Assembly: GCA_023898405.1 (NCBI GenBank)
Contig: CP060221.1
Location: forward strand, 1 to 64,000
Reading direction: 5' to 3'
Length of the DNA stretch: 64,000 nucleotides
DNA from: Myxococcales bacterium
GTDB lineage: Bacteria > Myxococcota > UBA727 > JABDBI01
The notes beneath the pieces were generated by a model. It saw nothing but the letters and a program-made list of their open reading frames with translations, was not told the DNA's origin and searched no databases. The translations under genes were made by a program, and so were the position numbers. Within the stretch, counting starts at the first letter, position 1, and the number at the start of each line of letters is the position of its first letter. Positions 35,709 through 44,822 of this stretch are shown here, one piece after another.

Positions 35709-36086
35709 ATGCAGTATTTATTTTTTATTTTGTTTTTATTTGCCCAATCTCTTTTTGCTATTGAAAGTATAAAAATTGACTTTGAAGATTATGCTACCGA
35801 AATTTTTTTTACTCACGATGCACAAGACTCATTTAGAGGCAGCATAGTAAATAAAACGGATATCTTTGGAGTATGTGAGGGTAATTTTTTCTATGATCTT
35901 AAAAATGGAAAGCTTGAGCTTACATATAATGATGATGAGTGTCTGTCGCAAAACCTCACTCTTTTTTTCGACTTTATCTTGTTAAAGAAAATTACCAACG
36001 GCATTAGAACGCGCGTATTTTATAAGCGTGGGGATGACAGACACACCCTAAAACAGGCCTACATGCAAATTTCTATGTTGTTGTGA
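35709..36086 (+). CDS. Small exported protein of unknown function
   Basis: The 125-residue product has a signal peptide (MQYLFFILFLFAQSLFA, cut before IES) and a GGAG ribosome-binding site. The mature part looks like a small beta-rich domain (SIKIDFEDYATEIFFTHD, GKLELTYNDDEC) with two Cys. No family is recognised. Its last 14 bases overlap the end of the convergent acs gene. Confidence 0.6.
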   Translation: MQYLFFILFLFAQSLFAIESIKIDFEDYATEIFFTHDAQDSFRGSIVNKTDIFGVCEGNFFYDLKNGKLELTYNDDECLSQNLTLFFDFILLKKITNGIRTRVFYKRGDDRHTLKQAYMQISMLL

Positions 36087-37947
36087 GCGCACTGCTATCT
36101 TCCAACGTCGTTATATCAGCTTTAACCTCTTCACCTCGTGCAATTGATCTAAGCAGTCTGCGCATGATTTTGCCTGAGCGAGTTTTAGGCAACAAAGCTC
36201 TAAAGTGAATAGCAGCAGGTTTGGCAAAAGAACCAATGCAATTTTTTACTTGCTCTTTAAGCTGTTCTTCAAGACCATCACTTGGCTCTACATTTGGCAT
36301 GAGGCTTACAAAGGCAACTAAGCGTTGACCTGTGACATCGTCATGAATTCCTACTACCGCTGCTTCTGCTATTGCTGCATGTGCAACAAGCGCACTTTCT
36401 ACCTCCGCTGTACCTAAGCGGTGACCGGAGATATTTACCACGTCATCAATGCGTCCGTTAATGTGTATATCTTTGTCTAAATCGAAATATGCGCCATCTC
36501 CGGTAAAATAAGCTCCAGGAAATTTATCAAAGTAGCTTTGTAAAAATCGTTCCTGGTCACCCCAAATACCTCGAGCAAGTGATGGCCAAGGCTTTTTGAT
36601 CAAAAGATAACCTGTTTCATTATTTTTACAAAGCTCTCCCTGTTCAGAAATAATTTCTGCATCGATAGCAAAAAATGCCTTTGATGCTGAACCAGCCTTT
36701 GGAGTGTCGATATCGGGAACCGCGCTCATCATGATGGCACCAGTTTCAGTTTGCCACCAAGTGTCAACGATATCACAACGATCTTCACCCAAGACGCGTT
36801 TGTACCACGACCATGCCTCAGGGTTGATGGGTTCACCAACGCTTCCCAAAAGCCGCAGAGAAGAGATATCGTGTTGTCCTTTGTATTCTTCACCTGCAGC
36901 CATGAGCATGCGAACTGCGGTAGGAGCCGTGTAGAGGACAGAAATTTTATGTTGCTCGATCAGTTGGTATAACCTTGCAGCTGAAGGAAAATTAAAGGCG
37001 CCTTCAAAAATAAAAATACTATTGCCCAGCAAAAGTGGACCGTAGCAAATGTAGCTATGACCGGTGATCCAGCCAATATCTGCGCTACACCAAAATAAGT
37101 CTTTATCTTTGAGGTCAAATATCCACTGTGTCGTTGAGGCAACTTGAACTAAGTAACCACCTGTGGCGTGAAAAATGCCTTTTGGTTTACCTGTTGTTCC
37201 CGAGGTATACAAAATAAAAAGTGGATGCTGAGCATCAAAAGAGTGTGGTTCTCTTACTTTTTCTGCCCAGTTATCGGTTGGAACAAAACGAATATAACGA
37301 GAATCGCTTGCTAAAGTCTCACAATCAAAACAAAGCACAGTTTCTACGGAATTACATTTTGTATCATCCAAAGCCTTATCAACAACGTCTTTTAACTTAA
37401 TAGTATGCCCTTTTCGTTTGGTAGAATCCGCTGTTATGACCGCTTTCGCTTTAGCATCGTGAATGCGGTCTATCAAAGCTTCTTTAGCAAATCCACCGAA
37501 AATTACTGTATGGATAGCACCCAGTCGCGCGCAAGCAAGCATGGAAGCAATGCCTTGAGGGTTCATGGGCATATAAATTGCGACGCGATCGCCTGAAGTG
37601 ATACCCCGTTCATGAAGCAAATGAGCAATTTGACAAGTTAATCTGTGAAGCTCTTGATAAGAATATTTTTTTACAAAGCCATCCTCATTTTCAAAAATGA
37701 TCGCTGTCTTTTGCCCCAGGCCATTTTCAATATGTCGATCCAGGCAGTTAAACGAAGCGTTGAGGCCTCCTCCTAAAAACCATTCGCCACCAGCGAATGT
37801 GCCGTCGTGTACCTGATGAAAACTCTCTTTCCACGATAATCGCATGGCTTCGTGGTGCCAAAATCTGTCATAACTAAGTGAAGAGGCTTTCTTGTAAGAT
37901 TGCTGTTTCTCTTTACTGGACTGCCAAGAAAAAGGATGGATTGCCAC
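36073..37947 (-). CDS. acs: Acetyl-CoA synthetase
   Basis: The 624-residue protein joins acetate and CoA using ATP through an acetyl-adenylate. Adenylating-enzyme motifs are all visible: YTSGTTGKPKG (about 247-257), WWQTETGAIM, YFTGDGAYFD, GRIDDVVNISGHRLGTAEVE, and KTRSGKIMRR with the catalytic, acetylation-controlled Lys at 593. Early residues (ASFNCLDRH; FGGFAKEAL) fit acetyl- over other acyl-CoA synthetases; propionyl-CoA synthetase is the main alternative. It is a single gene that ends inside the small exported protein gene and has its own start region near 37948-38000. Confidence 0.92.
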   Translation of the reverse strand: MAIHPFSWQSSKEKQQSYKKASSLSYDRFWHHEAMRLSWKESFHQVHDGTFAGGEWFLGGGLNASFNCLDRHIENGLGQKTAIIFENEDGFVKKYSYQELHRLTCQIAHLLHERGITSGDRVAIYMPMNPQGIASMLACARLGAIHTVIFGGFAKEALIDRIHDAKAKAVITADSTKRKGHTIKLKDVVDKALDDTKCNSVETVLCFDCETLASDSRYIRFVPTDNWAEKVREPHSFDAQHPLFILYTSGTTGKPKGIFHATGGYLVQVASTTQWIFDLKDKDLFWCSADIGWITGHSYICYGPLLLGNSIFIFEGAFNFPSAARLYQLIEQHKISVLYTAPTAVRMLMAAGEEYKGQHDISSLRLLGSVGEPINPEAWSWYKRVLGEDRCDIVDTWWQTETGAIMMSAVPDIDTPKAGSASKAFFAIDAEIISEQGELCKNNETGYLLIKKPWPSLARGIWGDQERFLQSYFDKFPGAYFTGDGAYFDLDKDIHINGRIDDVVNISGHRLGTAEVESALVAHAAIAEAAVVGIHDDVTGQRLVAFVSLMPNVEPSDGLEEQLKEQVKNCIGSFAKPAAIHFRALLPKTRSGKIMRRLLRSIARGEEVKADITTLEDSSALTTT

Positions 37948-38042
37948 TAAAAGCTCCTGAAATAATTTTTAGTTTATGTAGGAAGGTTGATTGAAGTTAT
38001 CAAGAGATTCAACAAATAAGCTCAGACTCTGGCTGAATATTA

Positions 38043-38077
38043 TAAAAAATGCCCTTAGATCAACTAGTTCCAAGGGC
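38043..38077 (-). terminator. Rho-independent terminator of the metG/M48 unit
   Basis: On the minus strand GCCCTT (38077-38072) pairs with AAGGGC (38056-38051) and is followed by ATTTTTTA (38050-38043). It lies 30 bases past the stop of the M48 protease gene. Confidence 0.75.
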
Positions 38078-38106
38078 CGCTTGCTTTTGCAGATAGTCTG
38101 CAAGAA

Positions 38107-39369
38107 TTAATCTAGGCTTACAGCTTCGATGGCTTTTACCCTTTCTAATGTAGTGGGGTGAGAGTAATGATACGCGCTATACCAAGGATGTGGTGTAAGG
38201 TTGCCTAAGTTTTCCTTGGTGAGTTTTACCAATGCATCGGCGAGATGCTTTTTATCCCGAGTTGTGTGAACCGAAAACTCATCTGCTTCAAATTCATTGT
38301 GTCGAGAAATTTTTGTAAAAATCGGTGAAATAGGAAACATGAATACCGATGAGAACAAAGCAAAGAGTACAAGTCCTACATGAATGCTTGGCTGAAAGGC
38401 ACCAAGTGCAGTGAAAAAAGGTGGCCATTGAATGCAAAGGGAGAGCACGTAAAAGAGTGCCAGCATAATAACCGAAGATAACACCAAACTTTTTTGGATA
38501 TGTTTTTTGACGTTATGTCCCATTTCATGAGCAATTACGCCAACAATTTCATCTTCGGAATGTTTTTCTATGAGCGTATCAAACAAAACAATCCGTCTCA
38601 TTGAGCCAAGGCCTGCAAAAAAAGCATTAGAGTGCGAGGAACGTTTAGAACCATCTATGGTAAAAATTCCAGCCATTTTAAAATTAACTTTTTTCGCCAA
38701 GTCCTCGATTCGTGTCTTTAAGCTTCCATCAGCAAGAGGGCTAAACTTATTAAAAATAGGAGCTAGAAACACGGGATAAATGGCTGCCGTGAAAAGTTGA
38801 AAACCCATCACTAATGCAAAGCCAAAAATCCACCATTGAGGACCACTCTCACCAATAATCCAGAGCAAAGCAGCAATAAGTGGAACTCCAAATAATAATC
38901 CTAAAAGCGCACCTTTAATTTGATCGAGTACAAAGGTTTTAAAATTCATTCGGTTAAAACCAAATTTTTCTTCTAAAACGAACTGGTAAAAATATGATTG
39001 AGGGATTCCAAAAACAAAAAATACGCCACCTACGGCAAAGGGATAAATAACTCCTCGCCAAAAAGTATTGCTGAAATAAGCAGAAAGCCAGGTGTCGAGA
39101 TGTCCAAAAAAACCACTCAAAATCAAAGTAAAAACAAAAGCAGTTTTTAATATGAGAGTGAAAATCTTAAAATTAGTTTTTGCTTTGGTGTAGTCGATGG
39201 ATTTTTTGTAGTCAGTTTCAGAATATATCCCCTTAAATAAATCGGGTACGTGGGATTTATGTTGATCGACGTGGCGTATATTAAGAAGGTCGAGACCAAT
39301 TTCAACCAATAAATACGCTAAGTAAAAAATCAAAAATACAACAAAAAACCAATTATCAAAAATGTTCAT
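38107..39369 (-). CDS. M48 family metalloprotease, Ste24/CAAX prenyl protease 1-like
   Basis: This 420-residue membrane protein has about seven hydrophobic segments and the zinc site HEMGH (281-285), with the third ligand in NEFEADEF (about 361-368), the layout of Ste24-type M48 proteases rather than the shorter HtpX. SSHSNAFFAGLGSMRRIVLFDTL just before HEMGH is typical. In eukaryotes Ste24 trims prenylated CaaX proteins; bacterial homologues are common and probably serve membrane-protein quality control. It starts two bases after the metG stop and so is co-transcribed. A CaaX-like protein lies 4 kb away, but no link is shown. Confidence 0.9.
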   Translation of the reverse strand: MNIFDNWFFVVFLIFYLAYLLVEIGLDLLNIRHVDQHKSHVPDLFKGIYSETDYKKSIDYTKAKTNFKIFTLILKTAFVFTLILSGFFGHLDTWLSAYFSNTFWRGVIYPFAVGGVFFVFGIPQSYFYQFVLEEKFGFNRMNFKTFVLDQIKGALLGLLFGVPLIAALLWIIGESGPQWWIFGFALVMGFQLFTAAIYPVFLAPIFNKFSPLADGSLKTRIEDLAKKVNFKMAGIFTIDGSKRSSHSNAFFAGLGSMRRIVLFDTLIEKHSEDEIVGVIAHEMGHNVKKHIQKSLVLSSVIMLALFYVLSLCIQWPPFFTALGAFQPSIHVGLVLFALFSSVFMFPISPIFTKISRHNEFEADEFSVHTTRDKKHLADALVKLTKENLGNLTPHPWYSAYHYSHPTTLERVKAIEAVSLD

Positions 39370-39371
39370 TG

Positions 39372-41378
39372 TTATCGAATCCTTTCGCCTGCTTCTGTAT
39401 TGTGAAGAAAAATTGGTTCTGGCACTTTTTCTCCAGCAGCCAAAATCATACCTTCACTCGTACCAAAACGCATTTTTCTTGGTTGAAGGTTAAATACTAA
39501 CACCACAGTTTTTCCTACCATATCCGCAGGTTCTACATGGGGGCGCAGCCCGCTAAAAACAGTGCGCTCGCCAAATTTACCCAAATTAAGCTTGCATTCA
39601 ATGAGTTTATCGGAACCCTCAACAGCTTGAGCGTGCATAACTTTGGCAGCCCGCAATTCTACATCCATAAATTTATCGATACTGATCAGTGGTGAAGTTT
39701 TTTCTGTCAACTCTTGTGGTTCATTTGGTTGTGCAGTGTTCATCGTTTCGTCCTTTAAAGCTTTAAGTTGGGATTCGTCAATTCGTTTGAATATATGCTC
39801 GTATGCTTTAAGTTTTTGATCTTTTTGAAATGGGAGCGCTAGGGTGTCAAAATAAAATTCTTGGCCATCGTTAATAATGTTTTCTAATTTGCTTACTGCT
39901 TGAGGAATTACGGGTTTTAATAGGCCAAGACAAATCTTTCCAATATAAAGTCCTGTTGTTAGGATTGATTGAGATTTTTTGGGATCTTGGCCTGCTATTT
40001 TCCATGGCGCACTGTCTTGCAAATATTTATTAGCGTCCTCGGCCAAACGTACAATTTCATTAAGCGCTTTTTGGTATTCATAGTGGAGATACAAATTTTG
40101 TACCTCACCTACACTGCGCTGGGCCTTACTTATAAGTTCAGCAGCATCATTATCAAGCTCGCCAGCATGATATTCAAAAAGGCGGCCCAAAAGTGGCAAT
40201 GCGCGAGATACCAGGTTGATGACCTTATTGATTAGATCGGTGTTAACCCGTTGAATAAAGTCACCTAAATTGAGATCAATGTCTTCAGCTCTACTGCCAA
40301 GTTTGCATGCAAAATAGTAGCGCAGGGTTTCTGGATCGAAGTGCTTACTGAATGTGTCGGCCAAAATAAAAGTTCCGCGAGATTTTGACATTTTTTCGCC
40401 GTTGACGGTAAGCATGCCATGCACCACTATTTGAGATGGCAAATTATAGTCAGCAGCCATAAGCATAGCCGGCCAAAAAAGTGTGTGAAAATAAACGATA
40501 TCTTTGCCAATAAAATGAATAATTTTAGTGTCTTTATCGAGCCAATAATCCTTAAAACTTTTTCCCGTTAACTGCGCTGCTTTTTCGCTAAGACTGATGT
40601 AACCCACTGGGGCATCGAGCCATACGTAAAAATATTTGTCGTCTTCGCCCGGTATAGGGAATCCAAAGTAAGGTCCGTCTCTACTTATGTCCCAATCTTT
40701 TAGTCCCTCTTGAAACCACCGTTCGAGCGAAGCTTGAATATCTGGATGAACTGTATTGTCAGCAGCTGTCCAATCTTTAAGTTGCTTGGCCAGCGAAGAC
40801 AATGAGACAAAATAGTGGCGACTTTTTTTAAGAATAGGTGTAGCACCACTCAATGCACTTTTAGCATCAATTAAGTCGGTAGGTTGGTAGGTGTGACCGC
40901 AGGATTCACAGTTGTCACCATATTGATCCTGAGCTTTGCAAAATGGGCATGTGCCTTTTACCATGCGATCAGGTAAAAAACGTTTTAGTTCAGGATCAAA
41001 TAACTGCTCTATTTCTTTTTGCTGAATAAAACCCTTATCTTTGAGTGACTTAAAAATTTGTTCGGCATGCTTTTTATTTACTTCAGTGTGAGTTGATCCA
41101 TAGCCACCATCGAATTCGATATCATAACGTTTAAAACTTGCGTCTTGTTTCTTTTGCCACTGCTTTGCAAAATCAACTGGGCTGATCCCAGCTTTTATAG
41201 CGCTCATTTCTATAGGAGTGCCGTGGCTATCGGCACCACATACATAGAGCACATCCTTTTTGGCCATACGAAGAGCACGGACAAAAATATTAACTTGCAC
41301 ATGTTCAACAAGGTGCCCTAGGTGAATGGGACCATTTGCGTAAGGAAGGGCGGGGGTAACAAGGTATTTTTCTTGCAT
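39372..41378 (-). CDS. metG: Methionine--tRNA ligase
   Basis: Class I synthetase of 668 residues. HIGH-like motif HLGH (19-22), zinc knuckle with Cys144/147/157/160 (CPFC, CESC), KMSKS at 329-333, anticodon-binding helices, a charged linker, and a C-terminal tRNA-binding OB domain (about 562-668; FMDVELRAAKVMHAQAVEGSDKL, then PRKMRFGTSEGMILAA) that makes the enzyme a dimer. It charges initiator and elongator tRNA-Met. It leads the two-gene unit with the M48 protease. Confidence 0.96.
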   Translation of the reverse strand: MQEKYLVTPALPYANGPIHLGHLVEHVQVNIFVRALRMAKKDVLYVCGADSHGTPIEMSAIKAGISPVDFAKQWQKKQDASFKRYDIEFDGGYGSTHTEVNKKHAEQIFKSLKDKGFIQQKEIEQLFDPELKRFLPDRMVKGTCPFCKAQDQYGDNCESCGHTYQPTDLIDAKSALSGATPILKKSRHYFVSLSSLAKQLKDWTAADNTVHPDIQASLERWFQEGLKDWDISRDGPYFGFPIPGEDDKYFYVWLDAPVGYISLSEKAAQLTGKSFKDYWLDKDTKIIHFIGKDIVYFHTLFWPAMLMAADYNLPSQIVVHGMLTVNGEKMSKSRGTFILADTFSKHFDPETLRYYFACKLGSRAEDIDLNLGDFIQRVNTDLINKVINLVSRALPLLGRLFEYHAGELDNDAAELISKAQRSVGEVQNLYLHYEYQKALNEIVRLAEDANKYLQDSAPWKIAGQDPKKSQSILTTGLYIGKICLGLLKPVIPQAVSKLENIINDGQEFYFDTLALPFQKDQKLKAYEHIFKRIDESQLKALKDETMNTAQPNEPQELTEKTSPLISIDKFMDVELRAAKVMHAQAVEGSDKLIECKLNLGKFGERTVFSGLRPHVEPADMVGKTVVLVFNLQPRKMRFGTSEGMILAAGEKVPEPIFLHNTEAGERIR

Positions 41379-41452
41379 GATAAAGCCGTAATAAAGAGTG
41401 TAAATGGTTCTAAAAGGGAAACTGTTGCGCTCATGAGCTATATGGTTTAGCT

Positions 41453-41605
41453 ATGTTCGATCAACATATCCCTGATTGGCGGGTGCAGCTGAGCTTGAAC
41501 CAGCTACTTCCACATATAAAGCCAAGCTCTAATTGGTTGTGCACCTGCGCTCACCGAAATAAGCAATACAGCCAGTTATGCAAGGGGGTTGTTTTGCCTC
41601 AATAA
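41453..41605 (+). CDS. Possible 50-residue small protein upstream of tilS
   Basis: An ATG at 41453 opens a 50-codon frame (MFDQHIPDWRVQLSLNQLLP, then WLCTCAHRNKQYSQLC) ending 17 bases before the tilS start. Its composition (Trp, Cys, His) is unusual for chance frames, but the ribosome-binding site is poor and I recognise no family. It may instead be leader sequence. Confidence 0.25.
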   Translation: MFDQHIPDWRVQLSLNQLLPHIKPSSNWLCTCAHRNKQYSQLCKGVVLPQ

Positions 41606-41622
41606 GGAGCTAAATTCAAATC

Positions 41623-42684
41623 ATGACAGCACAACAATTTCAACCAAAACACCTGACGAGGACACGAAGAGTCTTGCAAGTTTTATGGTCGAAATTTGAT
41701 TTATTTCTAGCGCCATTTATGAGCCAGGGAGTTGTTATTGCAGTCAGTGGAGGGCCAGATTCTCGAGCGCTGTTGGAGGCTCTTGCATGTTGGGTACCCA
41801 GAAAAAAAGGAAGCTTTGTTGTAGCAACCTTCGATCATGGAATGCGCCAAGAATCATTGTTGGAATCTCAGTTCATATGCCAGCGAGCTAAAAGGCTTGG
41901 TTTTGATGTGCACCGTGAAAGCTTTTTTTCCCCCATAATGCTGAACGAGCAAGAGCTACGCATAAAACGCTATCAGGCTCTAAAAAAAATATGCAAAAAT
42001 TATGATCTAAAAAATGTGTGTACGGCTCATCATCTTGAGGATAACGCTGAAGGTTATATGATGGCTCTATTTGGAGTTGGAGGAGGGGAGATGGGGGCAG
42101 CAATGCAAGAAGTTCAAAAATTTGCGGACCTTAGGTTGATAAGACCTTTTCTTGGGCTCAAAAAAGAAGATCTACGGCTGGCTTTGAATATGCTTGGGTT
42201 GTGTGATTATGCTAGGGATAGTTTGGATGAAATGAGAATAGGGCGAAGAGCCTATATTCGGCACGAGATTATCCCCACACTGAAAAATCATAAAAATCAA
42301 ATCGTTGAGAGGCTGAACCATTTTGCCCATAAACAAGCATGGCAGATTCAGGCTGTGTCAAATGTGGCGCAGCAAATTATTGAATGGAGTGATAATGAGG
42401 CAATTATTCAAGCTAAAAACGCAGACCGGGCTGTTTTGGATAAGGCTCTGTGTACGGTACTGAAGAAGCTCGCCCCAGAAAAAGATCTGCGACAAACCTG
42501 GCCAACAAGAGAAAAAATAATAAATTATTATTTTTCTTTGGAGTCTCAGGATAAGTCTTATACCCAAGGGCTTGACCGACCGTTATACAAGGTTATTGTT
42601 AACCACTTGAAAACTAAAGAGTACTCTATGCCGGGAGTTGTGATAAGAACCAACGGCACGAAGGTCGCCATAAGGCGCGTTTAA
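41623..42684 (+). CDS. tilS: tRNA(Ile)-lysidine synthase
   Basis: The enzyme adds lysine to C34 of the CAU-anticodon tRNA-Ile so that it reads AUA. The PP-loop SGGPDS (42-47) binds ATP, TFDHGMR (about 69-75) and TAHHLEDNAE (about 134-143) are TilS-specific, and RPFLGLKKEDL and YARDSLDE follow. The C-terminal part is shorter and less conserved than in long TilS forms, within the family range (353 residues). An AAGGAG lies about 17 bases before the ATG. ftsH follows after 155 bases, a frequent neighbour order. Confidence 0.9.
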   Translation: MTAQQFQPKHLTRTRRVLQVLWSKFDLFLAPFMSQGVVIAVSGGPDSRALLEALACWVPRKKGSFVVATFDHGMRQESLLESQFICQRAKRLGFDVHRESFFSPIMLNEQELRIKRYQALKKICKNYDLKNVCTAHHLEDNAEGYMMALFGVGGGEMGAAMQEVQKFADLRLIRPFLGLKKEDLRLALNMLGLCDYARDSLDEMRIGRRAYIRHEIIPTLKNHKNQIVERLNHFAHKQAWQIQAVSNVAQQIIEWSDNEAIIQAKNADRAVLDKALCTVLKKLAPEKDLRQTWPTREKIINYYFSLESQDKSYTQGLDRPLYKVIVNHLKTKEYSMPGVVIRTNGTKVAIRRV

Positions 42685-42839
42685 ACGTTTGGCATACTAT
42701 CAATTATTATATTAATTTGATATGGTGAAAGTGCCTGTAAAACGGAACTATTGATATTAAAAGAAGTAGTTCAGGTTTGAACATTTTTATAGAAAAAGAG
42801 CTCGTACACCAATGCTCTTAATGATTGTGAGGCCAATCG

Positions 42840-44810
42840 GTGAAGCAATATCAAAAAACCCTACTTGTGTGGCTTGTTTTCGGTCTTTTTATCGTGACCG
42901 TTTGGAGCTTTTTTGGCAAATCCAACTCGAATCGGCAGGAAAAGCCTTTTTCTGAGTTTTTATCATCAGTTGAAGATGGGCATATAAAAACTGTTACCAT
43001 TATTGGGCAAGATTTCACTGGAGAAAATAAGGATGGTAGCCAGTTTCATAGCACTGGAGTTGTCACAGATCATATTCTGGATACTCTCAGCAAAGCCAAC
43101 AAAAAATATGGCACTGAATATCAGCTAAAGAAGGAAGAAGGTGGTACTTTCTGGCTCATAGTCGCGCAGTGGCTTCCGATGCTTTTGATTATTGGCCTTT
43201 TTATGTTCTTCATGCGCCAGATCCAGGTTGGTGGCGGTCGTGCGATGTCATTTGGCAAATCTCGTGCCAGAATGATGACAGAAAATCAATCAAAAGTTAC
43301 GTTTAAGAACGTTGCTGGGGTTGATGAGTGTAAACTCGAACTCCAGGAAATTGTTGAATTCTTGAAAGATCCTAAAAAATTCACTCGTCTTGGGGGACGT
43401 ATTCCTAAAGGTGTTTTACTGATGGGGCCTCCTGGGACAGGAAAGACTCTCTTAGCTCGTGCGATTGCCGGAGAGGCTGCAGTGCCGTTTTTTAGCATTG
43501 CAGGTTCAGATTTCGTGGAGATGTTTGTCGGGGTTGGAGCCAGCCGCGTGCGTGATCTCTTTGAACAAGGGAAAAAGAATGCTCCTTGCATTATTTTCAT
43601 TGACGAGATTGATGCGGTAGGAAGGCAACGTGGCGCTGGTATGGGTGGTGGTCATGACGAAAGAGAGCAAACCCTTAATCAAATGCTGGTTGAGATGGAT
43701 GGTTTTGAAGCCAATGAGGGCGTCATCATTATCGCTGCGACTAATCGCCCAGATGTTCTTGATCCAGCTATTCTACGTCCTGGCCGATTTGATAGGAGAG
43801 TAGTTGTTCCTTTGCCAGATGTACGCGGCAGAGAAGAAATTTTTAAAGTTCATACTGTTAAAGTTCCTCTTGCTGAAGACGTTGATTTGAGCATTCTTGC
43901 TCGTTCCACCCCTGGTATGAGCGGGGCTGACATAGAAAATTTAGTTAACGAATCGGCTTTGATTGCTGCCAGAGAAGGAAAAGATCAGGTCAGCATGTAC
44001 GATTTTGAAATGGCAAGAGAAAAAATAATCATGGGAGCTGAACGTCGAAATCTTGTGATGTCGCGAAAAGACATTGAAAATACAGCATTTCATGAGGCTG
44101 GACATGCCTTGGTATCGGCTCTGATCAGAAGAGACGCTGAAAAAGAAGGTGTTTTTGACACAACTGATCCTGTCCATAAAGTTACTATTATTCCTCGAGG
44201 ACGTGCGTTGGGTGTGACCATGCAATTACCTACGGATGACCGTTATAATCTGTCGAAAACCTATGCACTTAACCAAATTGCAGTGATGATGGGTGGAAGG
44301 CTCGCTGAGGAAATTAAATTTAAAGAAATTACCAGCGGTGCTGGAAATGATATTGAAAAAGCCACTGATCTTGCCCAAAGAATGGTAAGGGAGTGGGGAA
44401 TGTCAGAAAAAATGGGTCCGCTTGTCTATGGTAAGAAAGAGGGACAAATATTTCTAGGCAAGGATATTTCTCAGGCCTCTGACTATTCCGAAGTTACAGC
44501 CCAAGAAATTGATAAAGAAATTAAATCAATAGTAAATGCGCAGTATGAAAGAGCAAAAAAATTATTAACAATGCATTTAGATATGCTGGAAAGAGTAGGG
44601 AAGGCACTGCTTGAATACGAAACTATAGACGGAAATGAATTGTTGGTGCTAATGGATGGCGAAGAACTTAAGCGTGAAAAGCCATTGTCTCGTGTGAAAA
44701 CTCGTGAAGAATTAAATGCAGAGCGAGAAATGCAAGAAGCACAACAAAATTCAAAGTCTGAGTATTCTTCTCAAGTGCAGCATCCTGAACCTGAGTTGAA
44801 AAAAGCATAA
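42840..44810 (+). CDS. ftsH: ATP-dependent membrane zinc protease FtsH
   Basis: This 656-residue protein has two membrane segments (about 8-24 and 105-125) around a periplasmic part. An AAA+ ATPase follows, with Walker A GPPGTGKT (196-203), IIFIDEIDAVGRQRG (Walker B) and the second region of homology TNRPDVLDPAILRPGRFDR, then an M41 protease with HEAGH (418-422). It degrades unstable membrane and regulatory proteins. The start is GTG at 42840 with GAGG upstream. The C-terminal 50 residues are charged and variable. Confidence 0.96.
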   Translation: MKQYQKTLLVWLVFGLFIVTVWSFFGKSNSNRQEKPFSEFLSSVEDGHIKTVTIIGQDFTGENKDGSQFHSTGVVTDHILDTLSKANKKYGTEYQLKKEEGGTFWLIVAQWLPMLLIIGLFMFFMRQIQVGGGRAMSFGKSRARMMTENQSKVTFKNVAGVDECKLELQEIVEFLKDPKKFTRLGGRIPKGVLLMGPPGTGKTLLARAIAGEAAVPFFSIAGSDFVEMFVGVGASRVRDLFEQGKKNAPCIIFIDEIDAVGRQRGAGMGGGHDEREQTLNQMLVEMDGFEANEGVIIIAATNRPDVLDPAILRPGRFDRRVVVPLPDVRGREEIFKVHTVKVPLAEDVDLSILARSTPGMSGADIENLVNESALIAAREGKDQVSMYDFEMAREKIIMGAERRNLVMSRKDIENTAFHEAGHALVSALIRRDAEKEGVFDTTDPVHKVTIIPRGRALGVTMQLPTDDRYNLSKTYALNQIAVMMGGRLAEEIKFKEITSGAGNDIEKATDLAQRMVREWGMSEKMGPLVYGKKEGQIFLGKDISQASDYSEVTAQEIDKEIKSIVNAQYERAKKLLTMHLDMLERVGKALLEYETIDGNELLVLMDGEELKREKPLSRVKTREELNAEREMQEAQQNSKSEYSSQVQHPEPELKKA

Positions 44811-44822
44811 TTGAGATTATTT

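Noticed and set aside
38107..39369. Functional link between the Ste24-like protease and the CaaX-like protein at 34087
   Set aside because: Bacterial Ste24 homologues are widespread without prenylated substrates, and no prenyltransferase is seen here; the nearness is probably chance.
42685..42839. Heat-shock type promoter of ftsH
   Set aside because: No sigma-32-like pair of elements could be recognised in the 155-base gap.
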